From assembly GCA_035504095.1 (NCBI GenBank), contig DATJSN010000004.1:1-9913 (forward strand): 9,913 bases of DNA, read 5' to 3'. The first letter of the stretch is position 1. Every line of letters starts with the position of its first letter. Made by a program: the position numbers and the translations under genes. Below the pieces are notes generated by a model. That model was not told where the DNA came from. It did no database searches and worked only from the letters and a program-made list of their open reading frames with translations. This DNA comes from DATJSN01 sp035504095 (lineage in GTDB: Bacteria; Planctomycetota; Phycisphaerae; WQYP01). Positions 1 through 5,726 of the stretch are shown here, one piece after another.

Positions 1-878
1 TTGCCCTCGGCGCCGGAAATAATCAACGGCGTAACGGCTTCATCGATGAGAATGGAGTCCGCTTCGTCGACGATGGCGAAATAGAGTTCGCGCTGCGTCT
101 GCCGCTGGCGCAGTTGGTCAGCCGAGGATTGGGCTGCACCGTTTGGGGCATTATCAGGAGCGGCGGAGAGCCGGTCGCGGAGATAATCGGCGCAGACTTC
201 CTTATTGGTGCAATAAGTGATGTGGGCAAGATAAGCTTTTTTACGGCGCATGGGGTCCATTTCCTGCGCGACATAATCGACACTCAGGCCGCAGAATTTA
301 TAGAGCGCGGCGAACTGCTGGGCGTCGCGCGCCGCCAGATAGTCGTTGACGGTGATGATGTGAATGCCGCGTCCCTGCCAGCCGACAAGAATCGCGGGGA
401 TTGTGGCGGTAAGCGATTTACCCTCGCCGGTGGCCATTTCCAGAAGACAACCATCGGCGAGAGCCAATCCGCCAGCGATTTGGACTTTATAAGGGTCCTG
501 GCCGACGATGCGTTTGGAGGCTTCGCAAATCAGCGCCGCGGCGCGAATACGATCGGCAAGCTGCTCACGCCGGCGGCGGAAAAGTATGGATATTTCGGTC
601 AATTGCTCGCGGAGCCGGTCATCGGTGAGGTTTTTTATTTTACCCTTTGCGACCTGCACGGCGGCGGCATGGCGGAGATAAATTTTGCGGCGCGGAATCC
701 ATTGGGTAAAAACGCCCGCGGCGTAGTGCCAGGCGGCGTCGAGGCCGGTGGGGATTTCATGGACTTTGCGTTGCTGGTGGCGCATGCGCCAAGCGTCGCT
801 GGGAATGGCGGGCGCGGTGATTTTTCCGTCTTGAGGTTCCTGGAAGGCCTGGGTATTGGCGTCTAAACCGATGGTCAT
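1..878 (-). CDS. SecA-family ATPase (probable SecA paralogue), N-terminal part, cut by window edge
   Basis: The reverse strand reads open for 292 codons from ATG at 878-876 to the window edge, and the product is clearly SecA-like. Residues 149-155 (ATGEGKS) are the Walker A motif. Residues 171-184 resemble the SecA GVHVVTVNDYLA block. Residues 271-289 (DEADSILIDEAVTPLIISG) are the SecA DEAD/Walker B signature. SecA is the cytoplasmic ATPase that drives proteins through SecYEG. Several points suggest a specialised paralogue rather than the housekeeping enzyme. Walker A lies near residue 150 instead of about 102-109. It reads MATGEGKS rather than M(K/R)TGEGKT. The usual TYGTNNE(F/Y)GFDYLRD block reads TYCTNKEVCADYLRD, and an insert rich in A, Q and S (about 238-262) precedes DEAD. 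The upstream M50-HlyD gene stops (TAA, 882-880) one base before this ATG, so translation is probably coupled. The helicase-2, scaffold and C-terminal zinc regions lie outside the window. Confidence 0.9.
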   Translation of the reverse strand, partial: MTIGLDANTQAFQEPQDGKITAPAIPSDAWRMRHQQRKVHEIPTGLDAAWHYAAGVFTQWIPRRKIYLRHAAAVQVAKGKIKNLTDDRLREQLTEISILFRRRREQLADRIRAAALICEASKRIVGQDPYKVQIAGGLALADGCLLEMATGEGKSLTATIPAILVGWQGRGIHIITVNDYLAARDAQQFAALYKFCGLSVDYVAQEMDPMRRKKAYLAHITYCTNKEVCADYLRDRLSAAPDNAPNGAAQSSADQLRQRQTQRELYFAIVDEADSILIDEAVTPLIISGAEG

Positions 879-879
879 T

Positions 880-3111
880 TTATTGCGTTCCAATCTGGCT
901 CTGCGGCTGCAGGGTTCGCTGGAGAAGGTCCCAAAGTTGCCGGGCCAAAGCCTCCGGCGGCAATGAGAGCCGCAAAATAACCCTTTGCCCCGCCAACGGA
1001 ACAACCTGCCGGCCGTAAAGCAATACCGTGCGCAACTGAGGCTGAACTTTAAGCATGAAAAATGGCGTGGCCGTTGACGAAGGTTGATTTTGACTCGCCG
1101 ATGGAGCAAACGGACCGCCGGCGAGATAACTCAAAGCTTCGGACGGAAGCATATTTCCCGCGCCGGGATAGGCCAGCTCGACCTGGGCGGGAATTTCCTG
1201 ATCGGCAGCGCCGATGATCCGGATTTGCGCGCCTTGTGAGGCCGCACGGATAATCTGGCCGGCGTCGAGCTGGTCCGCGGCGGCCAGGACGATCAGATTC
1301 TGGTCGTGAACGACGGTTCCAACCTGATCGCCGCTTTTGAAATAGGTTCCAATGCGCAGACGAAGATCGGGCGCGATCCAACGGCCGGAAATCGGCGCGA
1401 CAACAGTCAGTTGCGAAAGCTGATGCTGAATTGAAGCGAGTTCGCTCTGTTCGGCGTCCGCCTGCCGGGCGTAGATTTGAGCCGTGGCGACGTCGCCATC
1501 GCCAAGCGATTCGCGCTGTTGAATGTTGAGCGAATTAATTTTGGCCTGCAGCACCACAGCCTGGGTTTGTAAATCCGGATTATCCAGCTTCAGCAGCACC
1601 GTGGCGTTTGGGCCGTTATGGACCATGGAATCGGTCGCAGCGAACTGTCCGAGAAATCCGGGAGTTTGAACGTAAATATCCTGCTGTGGATCGCCGCGAA
1701 TAACGCCTTCAACGCGGCAATGATTGGGCAAGGGAATTAAACCAAAGACGACAATCAGAAAAGCGGCGAAAGAGCCAAAGACAAGCCAGGCGCGCGTGCG
1801 ATGATGCGTTAATTCGGGACTGGTGGCCAGGTACCATAAACAGCGAAAGAGGGGAATAACGACCCAGGTGAGCGCGGCGGCAATGGCCATGAAGGAAAAG
1901 AGGAGCATGACCTGCGGATAATTCTGCAGGTTACGCACCAGAAAAATGATTATGGTGCTTAAAACCAGAACGCGAACGACGCCTGCGAGTAAAATGTATA
2001 CGACCATCCATACTTTTTGCCCGGTGGTTTCGGCGGGGTTCAGAGCGTTTTTGAGCCCCAAGGCATATCGTTTGATCAGATAAAGGCCATATTGGAGCGA
2101 CCGCGAGAGAAGATTGGGGATTTCCAATAGATCCGACAAAATGTAATAACCATCGTAACGAAGAAACGGATTGCCGTTGAAAAAGACCGTCGCCACGCTG
2201 GCAATGAACATCAGGTTGTAACAAAACGCATGCAAAAGCGATTCGGGGCTGGTGGAACACCAGATGATCGCGGCGATGGAGGCGAGTGCAAATTCCATCC
2301 ACATGCCGGCAAAGCCGACGATGGCCCGCTGCCAGCGGCTCTTTAATAGCCACGAACTGGAAGCGTCCACATAAGGCACCGGCGTAAAGACCAGTAACAT
2401 GATGCCGATCGCATGAACTTCGCCCGTGCCGCCGTTTTGTTTGCCAAATTTTTTACACGCCAGGGCGTGGCCGGATTCATGGAGGAATTTGTCGAGTAAA
2501 AAGGCGGCGTATAAAAGCAGCCAGTTGTCCGGCTGCAAAACCGTGGAGGCCTGATCGATCGCGGCGGTAACGCCGGGGCCTTTGTTTAAGAGCATATATA
2601 CACCGGCCAAAATCAGGCCGGCCCAGAGCACAAAACCTTTCCAGGAAAATATCCAACCCAGATAAGGCAACAGCGTTTCCAGCATGGCGTCCGGGTCCAG
2701 AATGGGAATCCGTGGAAATAAAAGATTCATGAAGCGGCCCTGGATTTCGCGCTTGCGCCGGCGCTTATAGCGCTCGAACATGGCCAGAGCATCGGGCGGT
2801 AATTGGGTTTCCAGAAGATTGTGTGCGGACAACTGGCCCAGAAGTTGCAGGGCTTCGCCCTGCGTGGGCGCCCCATCGCCCCATTTGGCCGTACAGTTCT
2901 CCCAGGCGCTGCGGACGGTGCGTGTGCCGTCGAGCAGGCCGACGAATTCGTAGGCCGGTTGATTTAGCCTGAAAAAGGCATTGTTGGCCTGATCCTGAAC
3001 AACGTACCAGCGCTGGCCGCGGTAAAACTGCCGGGCGATGTTTACACTGCTGCGCAGCCGGACTTTAAGGTCGGCTATGCGGTAAAAAGATTCATGGAAG
3101 GTTTGACGCAC
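880..3111 (-). CDS. PqqD-like / M50 site-2 protease / HlyD-like adaptor fusion membrane protein
   Basis: This is a 743-residue three-part protein. Residues about 15-102 fit a PqqD-like fold: a hairpin around RWYVVQDQANNAFFRLN, then LLDGTRTV and a helical end GQLSAHNLL. After a basic stretch (114-126) comes a polytopic core with roughly seven or eight hydrophobic segments (about 152-460). It carries HESGH at 211-215 and NPFLRYDG at 314-321; in site-2 proteases (M50) the two His and this Asp bind zinc and the Glu is catalytic, and all are present. Residues about 465-743 look like a periplasmic adaptor, with barrel-sandwich halves near 467-510 and 568-605, a short helical hairpin (about 511-567) and a beta-barrel after 606. 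Whether it cuts a substrate, or uses the fold only as a membrane scaffold, cannot be told. The start is GTG (3111-3109), with GGAG (plus coordinates 3117-3120) five bases upstream. It heads an operon with the SecA-like gene and diverges from the adaptor operon. Confidence 0.92.
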   Translation of the reverse strand: MRQTFHESFYRIADLKVRLRSSVNIARQFYRGQRWYVVQDQANNAFFRLNQPAYEFVGLLDGTRTVRSAWENCTAKWGDGAPTQGEALQLLGQLSAHNLLETQLPPDALAMFERYKRRRKREIQGRFMNLLFPRIPILDPDAMLETLLPYLGWIFSWKGFVLWAGLILAGVYMLLNKGPGVTAAIDQASTVLQPDNWLLLYAAFLLDKFLHESGHALACKKFGKQNGGTGEVHAIGIMLLVFTPVPYVDASSSWLLKSRWQRAIVGFAGMWMEFALASIAAIIWCSTSPESLLHAFCYNLMFIASVATVFFNGNPFLRYDGYYILSDLLEIPNLLSRSLQYGLYLIKRYALGLKNALNPAETTGQKVWMVVYILLAGVVRVLVLSTIIIFLVRNLQNYPQVMLLFSFMAIAAALTWVVIPLFRCLWYLATSPELTHHRTRAWLVFGSFAAFLIVVFGLIPLPNHCRVEGVIRGDPQQDIYVQTPGFLGQFAATDSMVHNGPNATVLLKLDNPDLQTQAVVLQAKINSLNIQQRESLGDGDVATAQIYARQADAEQSELASIQHQLSQLTVVAPISGRWIAPDLRLRIGTYFKSGDQVGTVVHDQNLIVLAAADQLDAGQIIRAASQGAQIRIIGAADQEIPAQVELAYPGAGNMLPSEALSYLAGGPFAPSASQNQPSSTATPFFMLKVQPQLRTVLLYGRQVVPLAGQRVILRLSLPPEALARQLWDLLQRTLQPQSQIGTQ

Positions 3112-3340
3112 GAGTGCTCCGCGCTAACGACAGGCCGGGACCTGTGACACAGTTATATCGGATTGTAACCATTCGGCTTACAAGGTTGAAAGATGCGTTA
3201 ATACAGCGCGGTAATCAAACCCGGCGCTTAAACCACCGTTTTGTTTGGCTGGAATTGAAAATCACGGACAAGTATATTCTGTACATCGACAACGCGAGGC
3301 GGAGCCCATGCGTTGTGAAAGGGAAACCCCCGGGGGCGCC
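3112..3340. promoter_or_regulatory. Divergent intergenic control region
   Basis: These 229 bases separate the two divergent operons and must hold both promoters unless transcription enters from elsewhere. For the leftward M50 operon, -10-like hexamers are TATAAC (minus strand, plus 3152-3157) and TACAAT (plus 3162-3167). A TTGTAA at plus 3178-3183 is spaced too far (20 bases) from TATAAC to be a good -35. For the rightward operon, TATATT at 3273-3278 is a possible -10 with a poor -35. A GGGGG run (3331-3335 area) just before the ATG at 3341 could serve as a G-rich ribosome-binding region. I found no convincing small gene; open frames here are short and lack start signals. Confidence 0.5.
3142..3152. 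repeat. Short palindrome CTGTG-A-CACAG, candidate operator
   Basis: Eleven bases form perfect 5-bp inverted arms around one base, about 30 bp upstream of the M50 gene start and directly beside the candidate -10 at 3152-3157. A second overlapping inverted repeat, ACAGG-N6-CCTGT, spans 3130-3145. The position suits a repressor site or a transcript 5' structure. Arms this short can occur by chance, so this is a weak call. Confidence 0.25.
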
Positions 3341-4207
3341 ATGAAACGAGTATCCAAGGCCATGCAGCGAAGTATTCTTTTAGGCCTGATCATGTCCATT
3401 TCCGCAGTGGCCGCGGCACGTGGTGATACCTATCCGGCCAAGGCGATGCCCTGGCAGGACTCTTCCCTGGGATTTGACGCCCCGGGGAGGATCGTTGAGG
3501 TGCCAATCTATCACGGCGAAGCGGTACAGCAGGGACAGCTTTTGGCGCGCGAAGATGACGATGATCAGCGGTACGCCATGGAAATGGCCAAGATCCAGGC
3601 TGACAGCACATTGCGCATCCAGGCGGCCCAGGCTCAACTGGATGCAGACAAGGTAGACCTGCGGCGCACCCAGGAGGCGGCGGAACAGAACGCCGCGACG
3701 CCTTTTGAATTGCAGGAAGCGCAGGTAAAAGTCGTTATTGACGAGCTTTCGCTGCAGCTTGAAGAATTGACGCATCAGAACGATCAACTCAAATATGAGC
3801 AGGCCAAAGCCGCCTATCTGGACCGGCAAATACTCGCCCCGTTTACGGGAATTGTCGAAGATTACCAGGTGCACGTCGGAGAAATCGCCGATCCTTCCAA
3901 ACCGGCGGTGCGGCTGATTCAGATTGATCCGTTAAAAGTCGAGGTTCCCGTGCCGGTGGACGTGGCCGCCGGACTTCAGGACGGCCAGACAGCAAACGTG
4001 ATATTTGCCACCGGCGAAACGCTTGAAGGAACGATTTACTGGATCGCCAACGCATCGGATTACGCCAGCGGCACGCTGCTGGTGCGATTACGTGTAGATA
4101 ACCCGCAACATTTGCCCGCGGGCCAGCAGGTCAGAGTTGATTTTTCGGCATCGGGAGGCGCCGGAACAACGAACGAACCGACCATAACAACGCAAAACTC
4201 AAATTAG
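3341..4207 (+). CDS. Secreted HlyD/MFP-family periplasmic adaptor (short)
   Basis: The product has 288 residues. Residues 1-26 look like a Sec signal peptide: a basic start (MKRVSKAMQR), a hydrophobic core SILLGLIMSISAV and a cleavage site near AVAAA-RG. The mature part has the membrane-fusion-protein layout: a first barrel-sandwich half (about 43-70, APGRIVEVPIYHGEAVQQGQLL), an alpha-helical hairpin or coiled coil (about 72-160), a second half (about 163-195, ILAPFTGIVEDYQVHVGEIA) and a beta-barrel (about 198-268). There is no lipobox and no further membrane segment, so it is probably free in the periplasm. Such adaptors bridge an inner-membrane component to a TolC-type channel. At 288 residues it is shorter than typical RND adaptors and seems to lack most of the membrane-proximal domain. 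The frame opens earlier (ATG at 3245 and 3308), but 3341 places the signal peptide at the N-terminus; ATG at 3362, preceded by AAGG, is an alternative. The next gene follows 41 bases later. Confidence 0.9.
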   Translation: MKRVSKAMQRSILLGLIMSISAVAAARGDTYPAKAMPWQDSSLGFDAPGRIVEVPIYHGEAVQQGQLLAREDDDDQRYAMEMAKIQADSTLRIQAAQAQLDADKVDLRRTQEAAEQNAATPFELQEAQVKVVIDELSLQLEELTHQNDQLKYEQAKAAYLDRQILAPFTGIVEDYQVHVGEIADPSKPAVRLIQIDPLKVEVPVPVDVAAGLQDGQTANVIFATGETLEGTIYWIANASDYASGTLLVRLRVDNPQHLPAGQQVRVDFSASGGAGTTNEPTITTQNSN

Positions 4208-4232
4208 AGCCTTGAAATCTCTAAAATCGTTG

Positions 4233-4239
4233 AGAAGGA
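4233..4239 (+). promoter_or_regulatory. Ribosome binding site deciding a TTG start
   Basis: AGAAGGA lies nine bases before TTG at 4249. No ATG or GTG lies at a comparable distance in this frame; the next in-frame ATG falls at codon 44, after a conserved-looking N-terminal helix. This supports TTG as the true start of the GAF-HlyD gene. Confidence 0.65.
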
Positions 4240-4248
4240 AAATCGACT

Positions 4249-5703
4249 TTGCAGGAAAAAACCTCGGAAACTCAGGCAAGGCATGTTCTGGTGCCGGAAA
4301 ACGTCTGGCGGAACACTCAAGCGGAACTCGAAAAACTGCGCGCGGAAAATAATTCCCATCAACAGATTTTAAGCACCATGGCGGCCGTACGGGGATCGGA
4401 ACGATTTACCGGGCTGGCCATGGCGTTATGCAACACGCTGGCCTCGGAATATAAGGCCGACCGGGTCACGCTGGGAATTCTCCGCGGCCGATCGGTGCAC
4501 GCCATGGCGATGAGCCACACCGCGCACGTATTAAGAAAAATGCAGTTGGTACAGGACATTGAAGCGGCGATGGAGGAATGCGTCGACCAGGATTGCGAAG
4601 TGATTTTTCCCCCGCCGCCGAACGCGAATTTTATCACGCGCTGTGCGGAAAAGCTTTCCAAGGCACAAGGACCGCACGTGATTTGTGTGTTTCCCCTGCG
4701 CCAGGCCGATCCGGCCGGCGCGCTATTACTGGAGCTGGCTCCGGAAACAAAATTAAACCTGCAGCAAATTGAAACGCTGCGCCAGATATGCGATCTGGTT
4801 ACGCCGCGACTGCTGGATTTGTTTCAGCATGACCGGTGGTTTGGCGCACGGATCGCGGCGTCCTGGCGAAGTCAATTGGCCAAACTGGTCGGACCGAGCC
4901 ATACATGGATGAAGGCCGCGGCGATCGGCGTCACCGCGTTTCTGGCATGGGCGTTATTTTTCAACGGCGAATTCCGTATTACCGCGCCATTCACGCTCGA
5001 ATCGCTGCAACAGGCGGAAATCGTGGCGCCATTTAACGGTTACATTGCTACGGTGCCCGTGCGGCCGGGCGATGTGGTGATCGCCAATCAAACCATCCTG
5101 GCGACGCTGGATACCGCTTTGCTGGAAGACCAACTGGCTGAAGAACAGGCGAAGCTCGCCGGATATGAAAAACAGGCGGCGATCGCCCAGAGCCAGGACA
5201 AATTCGGCGACATGGAAATCGCGGACGAAGATATCAACGGATCGCACAGCCAGATCATGTATCTGGAGCGGGAAATTAACCTGGCAGATATCCGCTCGCC
5301 GATTTCCGGGGTGCTTCTCACGGGGGACCTGGAATGGAAAATCGGATCGGCGGTGCAAACCGGAGACGTTCTATTTCATGTAGCGCCTCTGGACCATCTG
5401 CTGGCGAAAATCAATGTACCGGATTCTGACATTTTATACATCCAGAAAGGCCAGAGCGGGCAGGTGGCCACGGATGCATTTCCGGGGGATAAATTTTCCA
5501 TCCAGGTGACGCGCATCGATCCCTTGGCGCAGGTGCAGGACCGGCTCAATGTATTCACGGTGCGAGCGGAACTTAGCAATCCGCCTTCCTGGTTTCGTCC
5601 GGGGATGCAGGGAACGGCGAAAATCGACATCGGTCCAAGACGGCACATATGGATATGGACAAGGAGCCTGATTGACTGGCTGCGGCTGAAATTATGGCTT
5701 TAG
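4249..5703 (+). CDS. GAF domain / transmembrane / HlyD-like adaptor protein
   Basis: This 484-residue protein has an N-terminal helix (about 17-45) and then a region of about 50-195 resembling a GAF domain: SERFTGLAMALCNTLASEYKADRV, a strand VTLGILRG, later VICVFPLRQ and GALLLEL, and a closing helix LRQICDLVTPRLLDLF. One transmembrane helix follows (about 221-238, MKAAAIGVTAFLAWALFF). After it comes an adaptor part: barrel-sandwich halves at about 256-288 (VAPFNGYIATVPVRPGDVV) and 347-380 (IRSPISGVLLTGDLE), a short hairpin between them and a beta-barrel to about 462. The topology therefore places GAF in the cytoplasm and the adaptor in the periplasm. GAF domains bind small ligands or mediate dimerisation; the ligand here is unknown. 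The C-terminus (466-484) is rich in Trp and Leu. The start is TTG with a good ribosome-binding site. The gene lies between the secreted adaptor and the outer-membrane channel in one apparent operon. Confidence 0.9.
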   Translation: MQEKTSETQARHVLVPENVWRNTQAELEKLRAENNSHQQILSTMAAVRGSERFTGLAMALCNTLASEYKADRVTLGILRGRSVHAMAMSHTAHVLRKMQLVQDIEAAMEECVDQDCEVIFPPPPNANFITRCAEKLSKAQGPHVICVFPLRQADPAGALLLELAPETKLNLQQIETLRQICDLVTPRLLDLFQHDRWFGARIAASWRSQLAKLVGPSHTWMKAAAIGVTAFLAWALFFNGEFRITAPFTLESLQQAEIVAPFNGYIATVPVRPGDVVIANQTILATLDTALLEDQLAEEQAKLAGYEKQAAIAQSQDKFGDMEIADEDINGSHSQIMYLEREINLADIRSPISGVLLTGDLEWKIGSAVQTGDVLFHVAPLDHLLAKINVPDSDILYIQKGQSGQVATDAFPGDKFSIQVTRIDPLAQVQDRLNVFTVRAELSNPPSWFRPGMQGTAKIDIGPRRHIWIWTRSLIDWLRLKLWL

Positions 5704-5714
5704 GGATCTGCCAG

Positions 5715-5720
5715 GGAGGT
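5715..5720 (+). promoter_or_regulatory. Strong Shine-Dalgarno GGAGGT before the TolC-like gene
   Basis: GGAGGT stands six bases before ATG at 5727, which is followed directly by a second ATG at 5730. This selects 5727 over the upstream in-frame ATG at 5694, which lies inside the end of the previous gene and would put eleven residues before the lipoprotein signal. Confidence 0.75.
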
Positions 5721-5726
5721 CGCCCC

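Noticed and set aside
114..866. A 250-codon open frame on the plus strand
   Set aside because: It is the antisense of the SecA-like gene. The opposite strand gives unmistakable SecA motifs (Walker A, DEAD), while this frame gives a Gly/Ala-rich product with no recognisable motif and no ribosome-binding site.
3142..3152. CRP-type binding site
   Set aside because: The CRP pattern TGTGA-N6-TCACA is not met; TGTGA is present but the second half-site is missing at the right distance.
3245..3340. Upstream extension of the secreted adaptor to ATG at 3245 or 3308
   Set aside because: The added residues are polar and would bury the signal peptide 32 or 11 residues inside the protein; ATG at 3341 gives a normal signal peptide.
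3114..3344. A 76-codon plus-strand frame in the divergent gap, as a possible small peptide substrate
   Set aside because: There is no ribosome-binding site, the composition is Arg-rich without a leader-like pattern, and it overlaps the start of the adaptor gene. Nothing supports translation.
3380..3874. A 164-codon minus-strand frame inside the adaptor gene
   Set aside because: The plus-strand frame has the full membrane-fusion-protein architecture and a signal peptide; this is its antisense shadow.
5694..5726. ATG at 5694 as the start of the TolC-like gene
   Set aside because: It overlaps the end of the GAF-HlyD gene and adds eleven residues before the signal peptide, whereas GGAGGT sits six bases before ATG 5727.
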